DNA from: Enterobacterales bacterium
GTDB taxonomy: Bacteria > Pseudomonadota > Gammaproteobacteria > Enterobacterales > Succinivibrionaceae
NCBI GenBank assembly: GCA_900768635.1
Contig: CAAGDP010000116.1
Coordinates: 1 to 9,130 of the forward strand
DNA: 9,130 bases
Direction of reading: 5' to 3'
The position numbers and the translations under genes were made by a program. Below, one piece after another: positions 1 to 6,105 of the stretch. The number at the start of each line of letters is the position of its first letter. Position 1 is the stretch's first letter. The notes beneath the pieces were generated by a model. It ran no database searches and had not been told where the DNA came from. It worked only from the letters and a program-made list of their open reading frames with translations.

Positions 1-20
1 ATGATGTAACGCCACTTTAG
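1..20 (+). CDS. Possible last codons of a TnpB (OrfB) nuclease gene, partial
   Basis: In the third frame the first 20 bases read Asp-Val-Thr-Pro-Leu followed by TAG at 18-20. TnpB genes normally stop at or inside the start of the structured right-end RNA, which is where this stop lies. Five residues are too few to identify a protein. The other two frames also hit stops almost at once (TAA at 7-9, TGA at 2-4), so this is the most open of the three. The call rests on position next to the IS right end, not on sequence similarity. Confidence 0.25.
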
Positions 21-116
21 ATAGCAATATCTATCGGGGTTAAAGGTCGGAGGCGTAAGCCGTTATTACGACTGGGCAGTTACAAGCCCACTACCTTTAG
101 GTGGTGGGTAGTTGAC
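1..116 (+). mobile_element. Right end of an IS200/IS605-family (ISDra2/IS1341-like) element
   Basis: The segment ends in a hairpin typical of the right end of these single-strand transposons. A 9-bp stem (87-95 with 100-108, one G-T wobble) closes a TTTA loop, and TTGAC follows at 112-116. TTGAC is the known right cleavage motif of ISDra2. There are no terminal inverted repeats, as expected for the family. The transposase/TnpB body lies outside the window to the left. The element boundary is placed after 116 by analogy with ISDra2, where flanking DNA starts directly after TTGAC. The outward side leads into a gene only 47 bases away. Confidence 0.8.
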
Positions 117-136
117 AAAAAGCAAACAGGAAGTAT
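18..136 (+). ncRNA. Probable omega-RNA (reRNA) 3' end with its guide segment
   Basis: TnpB nucleases of IS200/IS605 elements use an RNA made from the right end of the element; its last 16-20 bases come from flanking DNA and act as the guide. Successive stems are visible here: GATAG/CTATC (20-24 with 31-35), GTCG/CGAC (46-49 with 69-72) enclosing GGC/GCC (52-54 with 59-61) capped by a GTAA tetraloop, and the terminal 9-bp hairpin. GGGC at 74-77 can also pair with GCCC at 86-89, competing with the terminal hairpin, so a pseudoknot or switch is possible. The guide would be 117-136, just past TTGAC. The 5' limit is not fixed and may lie left of the window. Confidence 0.65.
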
Positions 137-139
137 TTA
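112..139 (+). promoter_or_regulatory. Possible hybrid promoter across the IS boundary
   Basis: The element's terminal TTGAC plus the first flanking A gives a perfect -35 hexamer, TTGACA, at 112-117. A weak -10 candidate, TATTTA (134-139), follows after 16 bases. Such a promoter would read into the membrane-protein gene starting at 164. The -10 matches consensus at only three positions, so the call is tentative. Confidence 0.3.
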
Positions 140-163
140 AAAATCAGTAAAGGTGTTCACTGC

Positions 164-721
164 ATGTCGGAAAGTACCAAAGCCAAAGAATATGCTGAAA
201 TCATAAAGATGCGTAAGGAAGTTGAAAAAATGCGTTCACGGTATTTTATTGCTCTCATCCTGTTTATTCCGGCAGGTATAGCACTTCTATTGCGATACTG
301 TTCCTTTGAGCCTTTTACCAGGATCACTGATTTTCAGTCTTGGATCCTGCCAGCCATTCCTTTGACAGTAGTGTTATTTCAATATATTTTGGGATATTTT
401 CAGGATAAGGAATTTGCTGAACGGAAGATTTTGGATGAATGTTTCTGTCATGAGTTTTTTTATGTAGCAGTCTTTAAGTCACGTTCTCTGGTGTTTGGAA
501 TGATTTTATTGGAAATAATTATGGTATGTTTCGGATCTCATATTGGAGATCATAAGGAGATGATACAAATAACTTTATTTGTAGTATGTTTTGGTGGGGT
601 GGTAACTTGTCTGCATGTTCGTAATCTTTCGCAGATCCTGATTGACAGACTTATTTCTCGACAGAGCTCGCTCGGGTTATTCAGAAAAAATAATGCGCCT
701 TACAATGATATGATAGGGTAA
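164..721 (+). CDS. Four-helix membrane protein of unknown function
   Basis: This 185-residue protein matches no family I recognise. The N-terminus (about 1-26) is charged and lysine/glutamate-rich, probably a short amphipathic or coiled-coil cytoplasmic stretch. Four hydrophobic segments follow at about 28-44, 60-79, 107-125 and 134-151, then a basic C-terminal tail. The even helix number puts both ends on the same side. The ATG at 164 has a Shine-Dalgarno-like AAAGG at 149-153. The gene starts 47 bases after an IS200/IS605 right end and converges on the oxidoreductase gene at 748-1329. It is AT-rich and contains only one CCGG that I can see, unlike tkt, which may mark it as acquired. A small accessory or toxin-like membrane protein is possible but nothing in the sequence proves it. 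Confidence 0.7.
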   Translation: MSESTKAKEYAEIIKMRKEVEKMRSRYFIALILFIPAGIALLLRYCSFEPFTRITDFQSWILPAIPLTVVLFQYILGYFQDKEFAERKILDECFCHEFFYVAVFKSRSLVFGMILLEIIMVCFGSHIGDHKEMIQITLFVVCFGGVVTCLHVRNLSQILIDRLISRQSSLGLFRKNNAPYNDMIG

Positions 722-731
722 AGTAAGGCGC
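684..731 (-). terminator. Rho-independent terminator of the oxidoreductase gene
   Basis: A perfect 9-bp inverted repeat (695-703 with 723-731, GCGCCTTAC/GTAAGGCGC) encloses a 19-base loop. Read on the minus strand it is followed by ATTATTTTTTCT (682-693), a good U-tract. It lies 16 bases past the stop of the minus-strand gene at 748 and sits inside the last codons and stop of the plus-strand gene. Read on the plus strand it lacks a T-run. Confidence 0.65.
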
Positions 732-747
732 CAAGGAAGAAAGGATT

Positions 748-1329
748 TTAGCGGACAAAGTTGGTCTTTATCTTATCGGGAGTTTGAGGAACTTTAATGC
801 CAGAGGATTTTCCGGATTCAATACATTTAAGTAGCCAGGCCATATTCTGACCAAGAACTTGCATAATCTGTACACCTTCCTCATCTTTGAGAACCTCATC
901 AGGTGTATTGCCATGGACCATATTCCAGTAGTTGGAGGAGACAATTGGCATCTGATTGTAAGCAAAGTATTTGTTAATGACATCAATACAGACTGTAGTT
1001 CCGGCACGACGTGCTGAGGTAATGGCTGCTGCAGGTTTATGGCGTAAATCAGCCCCTGCTACAGTGAATAGTCGATCCAGAAAAGCGATAATTTCACCGG
1101 AAGGAGATGCATAATAAACTGGTGACCCTACTATAAGCCCTTGACAATCCTGAGCTTTCAGAGCTGCATCATCCACAATTTGATCAATATTTCCGTTGAC
1201 TGCGTCATTACCTACAAAAAAGATTTCCGAATCGATACCTTCTGCTTTAAGAACTTTGGCAATTTCTTGAAGGGCAGTATAGGTGCATCCATGTTCACGA
1301 CGACTTCCGTTAATCAGTAATACTTTCAT
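748..1329 (-). CDS. Flavodoxin-fold NAD(P)H-dependent oxidoreductase (FMN reductase family)
   Basis: This 193-residue protein belongs to the NADPH-dependent FMN reductase/flavodoxin-like family: soluble FMN enzymes that pass electrons from NAD(P)H to flavin, quinone or other acceptors. The start MKVLLINGSRREHG holds the first beta strand and the FMN phosphate loop (residues 7-18). GSPVYYASPSG (68-78) is the second flavin-contacting loop, and SARRAGTT (105-112) and the SSNYWNMVHGNTP region (131-143) are typical of one subfamily. As I recall that subfamily, it usually carries a CxxC-type cysteine cluster between strand 2 and the GSPVYY loop. Here that stretch is shortened and its cysteines are absent. 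The ATG at 1329 is chosen because the fold begins there and AAAGGA (1340-1345) precedes it by 10 bases. The frame stays open 39 codons further upstream from a TTG, without family features. Physiological substrate unknown. Confidence 0.88.
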   Translation of the reverse strand: MKVLLINGSRREHGCTYTALQEIAKVLKAEGIDSEIFFVGNDAVNGNIDQIVDDAALKAQDCQGLIVGSPVYYASPSGEIIAFLDRLFTVAGADLRHKPAAAITSARRAGTTVCIDVINKYFAYNQMPIVSSNYWNMVHGNTPDEVLKDEEGVQIMQVLGQNMAWLLKCIESGKSSGIKVPQTPDKIKTNFVR

Positions 1330-1405
1330 AATTTTACGATCCTTTGTTAAATAATACTTTGCCGGCATAAAGTTAAGCTTTTTCCAGCCTTTCGATTCAT
1401 CTATT

Positions 1406-1414
1406 ATTATCGCA
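1406..1414 (-). promoter_or_regulatory. Possible extended -10 for the oxidoreductase gene
   Basis: On the minus strand TGC-GATAAT fits an extended -10 element (TGn plus a 5/6 hexamer). It would start transcription about 70 bases upstream of the ATG at 1329. No good -35 is visible at normal spacing. Confidence 0.3.
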
Positions 1415-1605
1415 AAATTTTCCAAAATCCATATTCTTTCCTGCAAAATTTCATAACAAATTTCCTTACCGCACTTGATCTGAAGTTGGGATTATATTGT
1501 TACTAAGATTGGATGAAGCCATACTTCTTGTGTGGTTATATTTGCAGCTCTGATGTGAGATATTCTGATCGAAGTATCCCTGAATTTTCTTGATGTTGTC
1601 ATAAC

Positions 1606-1633
1606 CTGAAGAAACTAGGGCTTATGTTATAAT
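1606..1633 (+). promoter_or_regulatory. rsuA promoter with extended -10
   Basis: A perfect TATAAT (1628-1633) is preceded by TGT (1625-1627), giving an extended -10 (TGnTATAAT). The -35 candidate CTGAAG (1606-1611) is weak, which is usual for extended -10 promoters. A strong Shine-Dalgarno AGGAGGAG (1661-1668) lies 8 bases before the ATG at 1677. Confidence 0.65.
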
Positions 1634-1676
1634 CATCCCTTGTCAGAATTACAGTCAGACAGGAGGAGTTTTAGTT

Positions 1677-2381
1677 ATGGCTGAGCTTAAAAGACTGGAT
1701 AAGTTTCTTACTGAATGTTTTGAAGTAAGCCGTTCGGCAGTAGGAAAGGTCATACGTGCTGGGAAAGTTACGGTTAACGGTGAGATGATAAAGGATGCTG
1801 CAACAAAGGTTGCTATTGGTGATATGGTAAACTTTAATGATATTGAGGTGAAGGTCTATCAGCACCTGTATTTTATGGTGAATAAACCGGAAAATTGTGT
1901 CTGCGCCAATGATGATTCCCTTTATCCTATAATTTTTTCCTATCTGGAAACTGCCTGGGGCTCCCGTTCTTGTCATTGTGTCGGGCGACTGGATTTGGAT
2001 ACTACCGGATTAGTTCTGATCACTAATGACGGGCAGTGGTCGCATCGCATTACTTCACCAAAACGGCATCTTGGCAAAACCTATTTGGTAGATCTTGCCG
2101 ATGATATAACTGAGGAAGCTTGTGGATTGCTTACATCTCCTTTACTTCTTAAAGGTGAGGAAAAACCAGTTACTCCTGGAGAAGTTAAAATCCTTTCATC
2201 CCGAAGAATAGCGCTTACTATTTATGAAGGTAAGTATCATCAGGTTAAAAGGATGGTGTCAGCAGCCGGAAATGAAGTTATAGCATTACATCGGCAGTCC
2301 ATCGGTCAGTTACAGTTAGATCCATATTTAGCTCCTGGAGAATATCGGGAGCTTACGCCAGAGGAAATTGCTCTATTTTAA
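1677..2381 (+). CDS. rsuA: 16S rRNA pseudouridine(516) synthase RsuA
   Basis: RsuA converts uridine 516 of 16S rRNA to pseudouridine during assembly of the small subunit. The 234-residue length matches the E. coli protein (231). Residues 1-60 form the S4 RNA-binding domain (KRLDKFL, then VSRSAVGKVIRAGKVTVNG). The catalytic motif GRLDLDTTGL starts at 103, so the nucleophilic aspartate is D106. DGQWSHRITSP (118-128), the YHQVKRM motif and the ending LAPGEYRELTPEEI are near-identical to E. coli RsuA, which separates it from RluB, RluE and RluF. The gene stands alone: its promoter is directly upstream and the next gene is on the opposite strand and convergent. No intrinsic terminator is evident in the 50 bases after its stop. 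Confidence 0.95.
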   Translation: MAELKRLDKFLTECFEVSRSAVGKVIRAGKVTVNGEMIKDAATKVAIGDMVNFNDIEVKVYQHLYFMVNKPENCVCANDDSLYPIIFSYLETAWGSRSCHCVGRLDLDTTGLVLITNDGQWSHRITSPKRHLGKTYLVDLADDITEEACGLLTSPLLLKGEEKPVTPGEVKILSSRRIALTIYEGKYHQVKRMVSAAGNEVIALHRQSIGQLQLDPYLAPGEYRELTPEEIALF

Positions 2382-2431
2382 GTTGCGTTTAGTTTTGGTG
2401 ATTATGCAGAATAGTTAACTGATAAGGGAAA

Positions 2432-3328
2432 TTACATTTTTTCCAGAAAGATTAAAGTTGTTCCTAGCAGGACTGTAAGTGAGGAAATCCAGGATGACAT
2501 CTTAGGTTTTTCTCCGGTACGAAGCCATAGCAGGGGAAGTAATAGTACCGGAGCACAGGATGAAAATACGGCGGCTAATCCCAGACTGCCGTTTTTTACG
2601 GCGGTGAGCACACAGGTCATTCCTACTCCCAATGCCAGAAAAGCATTAATAAACACCATCAAGAAAACCTGCCGGTTGATTTTATGCAGGGGTTTGGTCC
2701 GGGAAGGGATAAGCAGCAGTAATGAACAATGCCAGAGTAAAGCGGTAAGCATGCGTACTGCGGATGATGCAACCGGATTTGCACCCTGATCCAGTACCGG
2801 TTTGGCCAAAGCCTGTCCGCCTGCCTGACAGATGGATGCAAAAAGACCGCACAGTACGGCAGCAAAGATGGTCAAGCTGCCTGATGAGATTTCAGATTTA
2901 CGGTTTTTTTCCTGAGAATAATACAGAGCGAGAAAAATACCGGTGCAGATCAGAATCATTCCCAGTCCCCGTTTCAGGGTGATGACGCCGTTAAAAAAGA
3001 TCAGATCAAAAATCACTGCAAAAAAGGCGTTGGTGGCAAACAGCAGCTGGGCAAGACGGGGACCGAGACGGTTTAAAGATGCATAAAGAGCCAGATCACC
3101 TAAACCGAGACCGACCAGCCCTGACAGGATCAGTGATCCCGCCCATTGAACTGCAAAACCTTTAAAACCTCCGGTCAGTGCTGATGCGGTGAATAAAATA
3201 ATACAGGCACAGATCATTCTCCAGCGGTTGAAGGCGGCAGATCCCAGATAGCCGGAAGGGGTGGTGGCCATAATCATAGTACAGGCCCATACACCGGATG
3301 CTATCAGGCCCAACCATTCATGATGCAT
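2432..3328 (-). CDS. EamA/DMT-superfamily ten-helix transporter
   Basis: This protein of 298 residues from the chosen start is an inner-membrane transporter of the drug/metabolite transporter superfamily. It shows the usual two EamA repeats: the first half (about 1-130) ends with a GDLALYASL...LGPRLAQLL segment, and the second half (about 150-296) has the matching GMTCVLTAVKNGSLGLAAVFSSCAP stretch. About ten hydrophobic helices are visible. Substrate cannot be read from sequence; relatives export amino acids, metabolites or drugs. The ATG at 3328 is preferred because helix 1 starts just after it and it lies 4 bases after the DUF486 stop. A longer start at 3400 would add 24 polar residues overlapping that gene. 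No strong ribosome site precedes 3328, so translation is probably coupled to the upstream gene. No terminator hairpin is seen past the stop. Confidence 0.88.
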   Translation of the reverse strand: MHHEWLGLIASGVWACTMIMATTPSGYLGSAAFNRWRMICACIILFTASALTGGFKGFAVQWAGSLILSGLVGLGLGDLALYASLNRLGPRLAQLLFATNAFFAVIFDLIFFNGVITLKRGLGMILICTGIFLALYYSQEKNRKSEISSGSLTIFAAVLCGLFASICQAGGQALAKPVLDQGANPVASSAVRMLTALLWHCSLLLLIPSRTKPLHKINRQVFLMVFINAFLALGVGMTCVLTAVKNGSLGLAAVFSSCAPVLLLPLLWLRTGEKPKMSSWISSLTVLLGTTLIFLEKM

Positions 3329-3332
3329 ATCT

Positions 3333-3692
3333 TCAGCCGGTGATCTTCTCCCGGAAGATAAAGAATACCGCCCCCAGAATACACAGGCAGGCCCAGACAT
3401 AATCCCAGCGGAAACTTTCCTTCAGATAAAAAATGGAAAAGGGCAGGAATACGCTCAGGGTAATTGCCTCCTGAATAATTTTAATCTGTGATACGGTAAC
3501 ATAGTTGTGAGCAATACGTATGGCTGGCACCATAATCAGATATTCAAAAAAGGCAATTCCCCAGGATGCAAGAATCACTTTCAGGATAAAGCCCTCATTG
3601 TCGTAACGCAGATGACCGAACCAGGCAAAGGTCATAAAGACATTACTTACAATCAGCATTGCCAGTGATAACCAGACTCCCCAGGCTCCCAT
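3333..3692 (-). CDS. DUF486 family four-helix membrane protein (DMT superfamily)
   Basis: This 119-residue inner-membrane protein matches the DUF486 family, a small branch of the drug/metabolite transporter superfamily of unknown function. Diagnostic segments are SWGIAFFEYLIMVPA (48-62), the QIKIIQEAITLSVF region and YLKESFRWDYV. Four helices fill nearly the whole length, like a half-size transporter that would have to form dimers. The ATG at 3692 has a good ribosome site, AAAGGAG (3699-3705), 6 bases away. It is the first gene of an operon with the EamA transporter, separated by 4 bases. Family assignment is confident; the transported compound is unknown. Confidence 0.9.
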   Translation of the reverse strand: MGAWGVWLSLAMLIVSNVFMTFAWFGHLRYDNEGFILKVILASWGIAFFEYLIMVPAIRIAHNYVTVSQIKIIQEAITLSVFLPFSIFYLKESFRWDYVWACLCILGAVFFIFREKITG

Positions 3693-3722
3693 AAATTTCT
3701 CCTTTCTGTTGATAATTCGACT

Positions 3723-3751
3723 ATTTTAGTGATATTCAATTCAGGTAACAA
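3723..3751 (-). promoter_or_regulatory. Promoter of the DUF486-EamA operon
   Basis: On the minus strand TTGTTA (3746-3751, 4/6) and TAAAAT (3723-3728, 5/6) are separated by exactly 17 bases. Transcription would start near 3716, leaving a leader of about 24 bases with the AAAGGAG ribosome site. Confidence 0.55.
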
Positions 3752-3949
3752 ATAAAATCTTTGTTGTTCCGGTTCCGATTTTCCGTAAGCTGCTGATTTA
3801 TTCCGGATATCTGCGATGATCTTAACCCCGGTGCGAACCAGTTGTATTATCCCATAAGTGATAAAAATCCATGCATAGTTGACGGGTAAGTTATATGTCA
3901 AAATGTGGAGAAAGTCCGCAAAATGGTATCAGGAACGGAATCATTTATC

Positions 3950-3976
3950 CTGACTTGTTGTACCCTGTGGTATAAT
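3950..3976 (+). promoter_or_regulatory. tkt promoter with extended -10
   Basis: A perfect TATAAT (3971-3976) preceded by TGG (3968-3970) makes an extended -10. CTGACT (3950-3955) is a 4/6 -35 at a short 15-base spacing. The leader would be about 35 bases and ends in GGAG (4007-4010), 7 bases before the ATG. Confidence 0.65.
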
Positions 3977-4017
3977 CACATCATTATTTTTTTCCTAGAA
4001 TTTTATGGAGTTTTTAG

Positions 4018-6003
4018 ATGCTATCAAGCAGAGAGCTGGCTAACGCCATCCGTGCTCTGAGCATGGATGCGATCCAAAAAGCAAATTCCGGACATCCGGG
4101 AGCCCCTATGGGCATGGCTGATATTGCCGAGGTATTGTGGAGACATTACTTAAAGCACGATCCAAAGCGTCCTGACTGGTGTAACCGGGATCGTTTTGTT
4201 TTATCCAACGGTCATGGTTCCATGCTGCTGTACTCGCTTCTCCATTTAACCGGTTATGATCTTTCCATGGAAGATATTAAAAACTTCCGTCAGTTACATT
4301 CCAAAACCCCGGGTCATCCTGAGTATGGTTATGCTCCGGGTGTTGAAACAACCACCGGACCTTTAGGTCAGGGAATTACCAATGCTGTAGGTATGGCACT
4401 GGCTGAAAAGATTCTGGCTGCTAATTTTAACCGTCCGGATTATCCGATTGTCGATCATTACACTTACGTATTTATGGGTGACGGATGCCTTATGGAAGGT
4501 GTTTCCCATGAAGCTTGCTCTCTGGCCGGTACCTTAAAGCTGGGTAAACTGATTGCCTTCTGGGATAACAACGGTATTTCCATTGACGGTGACACTAAAG
4601 GCTGGTTTGCTGAAAATACTGCTCAACGCTTTGAAGCTTACGGATGGCAGGTTCAGGAAGTAGACGGTCATGATGCCAATGCCATTTCCCGGGCTATAGC
4701 CAATGCACAGGCTGATACTCAGCGTCCATCCATTATCTGCTGCCGTACTGTTATCGGTTTTGGTGCACCTAAAGAAGGTACCAGCGGTGTACACGGTTCT
4801 CCGTTGGGAGACGAGGGAATTGCTCTGGCCAGAAAGAAACTGGGCTGGAATTATCCTCCATTTGAAATTCCTCAGGAATATTATGAAGAATGGAGCTGTG
4901 TGGATAATGGTGAAAAGCAGTATGATACCTGGAAGGCATTGTTTGAAGATTATAAGAGTAAATATCCGGAACTGGCTGCTGAATATTCCAGGAGAATGAA
5001 GGGTGAACTTCCGGAGAACTGGGCAGTTAAGTCTCAGGAATTTATTCAGGAATTACAGAACAATCCGGCAAAGCTTGCTACCCGAAAGGCCAGTCAGAAT
5101 GCTCTTAATGCCTTTGGTGAGTTACTGCCGGAATTTTTGGGCGGATCTGCTGATTTGGCTCCAAGTAATCTGACTATGCATAAGCTTTCCAAATCCATTA
5201 CCGGGGATGATGCCTCCGGAAACTACCTCCATTACGGTGTCCGGGAATTCGGAATGAGTGCGATTATGAACGGTATTATGCTGCATGGCGGTTTCCGTCC
5301 CTATGGTGCTACTTTCCTTATGTTTATGGAATATGCCAAAAATGCAGTACGTATGGCAGCACTTATGAAGCTTCCGGTGATTTTTGTTTACACTCACGAT
5401 TCCATAGGTCTGGGTGAAGACGGTCCTACCCATCAGCCGGTTGAACAGACTTCATCACTGCGCATTACTCCGAATATGAGTGTATGGCGTCCTTGTGATC
5501 AGGTGGAATCCGCCATCGCCTGGAAGTCTGCCGTGGAGCGTATGGACGGTCCATCCGCATTGATTTTCTCCCGCCAGGGTCTTGCACAGATGGATCGTAC
5601 CCCTCAGCAGCTCGCTGATGTTAACCGGGGTGGTTATGTGCTGAAGGACTGTGACGGAACTCCGGATTTGATTCTGATAGCTTCCGGCTCAGAAGTGGAG
5701 CTGGCTATGAAGGCAGCTGTCAGTCTGGAAGGATCCGGCAGAAAGGTACGGGTTGTTTCCATGCCGAATACCAATATATTTGATCGTCAGGATGAAGCAT
5801 ACCGGGAAAGCGTATTACCGTCTTCTGTAACTTCCCGTGTGGCAGTGGAAGCCGGTATAACTGATTTCTGGTACAAATATGTAGGACTTAAGGGTAAGGT
5901 TGTGGGTATGGATTGCTTTGGTGAATCCGCTCCGGCTGAAGAGCTGTTTAAGGAATTCGGCTTCACCGTTGATAAAGTGGTGGAAACTGCTCTTTCTCTG
6001 TAG
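4018..6003 (+). CDS. tkt: Transketolase
   Basis: Transketolase is a cytosolic thiamine-diphosphate enzyme of the non-oxidative pentose phosphate pathway. It moves two-carbon ketol units between sugar phosphates, linking xylulose-5-P, ribose-5-P and erythrose-4-P to glycolytic intermediates. The 661 residues align end to end with E. coli TktA (663). Visible active-site features: SGHPG with H26, NGHG with H66, H100 in TPGH, the thiamine-diphosphate motif GDG(154-156)...DNN(183-185), H259, the catalytic glutamate E410 in HYGVREFG, and H472 in GPTHQPVEQ. All key residues are present, so the enzyme should be active. The gene stands alone with its own promoter and terminator; no gapA, epd or pgk gene lies beside it. 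In an anaerobe without an oxidative branch it would be the main source of pentose and erythrose phosphates (inference). tktA and tktB cannot be told apart here. Confidence 0.98.
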   Translation: MLSSRELANAIRALSMDAIQKANSGHPGAPMGMADIAEVLWRHYLKHDPKRPDWCNRDRFVLSNGHGSMLLYSLLHLTGYDLSMEDIKNFRQLHSKTPGHPEYGYAPGVETTTGPLGQGITNAVGMALAEKILAANFNRPDYPIVDHYTYVFMGDGCLMEGVSHEACSLAGTLKLGKLIAFWDNNGISIDGDTKGWFAENTAQRFEAYGWQVQEVDGHDANAISRAIANAQADTQRPSIICCRTVIGFGAPKEGTSGVHGSPLGDEGIALARKKLGWNYPPFEIPQEYYEEWSCVDNGEKQYDTWKALFEDYKSKYPELAAEYSRRMKGELPENWAVKSQEFIQELQNNPAKLATRKASQNALNAFGELLPEFLGGSADLAPSNLTMHKLSKSITGDDASGNYLHYGVREFGMSAIMNGIMLHGGFRPYGATFLMFMEYAKNAVRMAALMKLPVIFVYTHDSIGLGEDGPTHQPVEQTSSLRITPNMSVWRPCDQVESAIAWKSAVERMDGPSALIFSRQGLAQMDRTPQQLADVNRGGYVLKDCDGTPDLILIASGSEVELAMKAAVSLEGSGRKVRVVSMPNTNIFDRQDEAYRESVLPSSVTSRVAVEAGITDFWYKYVGLKGKVVGMDCFGESAPAEELFKEFGFTVDKVVETALSL

Positions 6004-6028
6004 TTGTACTGATTAAGTAACTGATAAG

Positions 6029-6059
6029 TCTCTGGATCCGGTGATCCGGAGATTTTTTT
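6029..6059 (+). terminator. Rho-independent terminator of tkt
   Basis: A 10-bp stem with one wobble (6029-6038 with 6043-6052) closes a CGGT tetraloop and is followed by seven T (6053-6059). It starts 25 bases after the tkt stop. Stem and U-tract are both strong. Confidence 0.93.
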
Positions 6060-6065
6060 GTTGCT

Positions 6066-6105
6066 GCTTCTTCTGATCTTCTCCGGAATTATCAGAATAG
6101 GAAGC
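6066..6105 (-). repeat. Bulged inverted repeat at the end of the envelope operon
   Basis: GCTTC/GAAGC (6066-6070 with 6101-6105) and TTCTGAT/ATCAGAA (6071-6077 with 6091-6097) form a 12-bp stem with a 3-base bulge and a 13-base loop. It begins at the stop codon of the minus-strand gene ending at 6105. On the minus strand it is followed by A-rich rather than T-rich sequence, so it is not a classical terminator. It may protect the mRNA 3' end or act with Rho. Confidence 0.5.

Larger units (their letters stand above)
1330..1676. other. Divergent intergenic region between oxidoreductase gene and rsuA
   Basis: These 347 bases hold the regulatory DNA of two divergent genes. Nearest the oxidoreductase gene the frame stays open to 1446, but without an ATG near a ribosome site. 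The middle part (about 1450-1600) is AT-rich with no convincing gene or RNA fold. The rsuA promoter and ribosome binding site occupy the right end. Confidence 0.6.
3693..4017. other. Divergent intergenic region between DUF486 gene and tkt
   Basis: These 325 bases carry a leftward promoter near 3723-3751 and the tkt promoter near 3950-3976. Between them (about 3755-3945) I see no convincing gene, RNA or repeat. A minus-strand frame is open there but starts only with TTG, lacks a ribosome site and overlaps the DUF486 start. Confidence 0.6.

Noticed and set aside
1330..1446. N-terminal extension of the oxidoreductase by 39 residues from a TTG
   Set aside because: The flavodoxin fold begins at the ATG at 1329, which has its own ribosome site; the extension shows no family features.
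1468..1476. Exact minus-strand AAGTGCGGT, the core of the Haemophilus DNA uptake sequence
   Set aside because: I noticed only one copy in the window and the flanking AT-rich pattern fits poorly; Pasteurellaceae genomes carry it about once per 1-2 kb. Probably chance.
3653..3901. 82-codon minus-strand frame upstream of the DUF486 gene
   Set aside because: It starts with TTG, has no ribosome site or internal ATG, overlaps the DUF486 start and covers that operon's promoter.
2416..6028. The 11-mer TAACTGATAAG occurs after both the rsuA stop (2416-2426) and the tkt stop (6018-6028)
   Set aside because: A shared 11-mer in 9 kb of AT-rich DNA is expected by chance, and the surrounding sequence is not alike.
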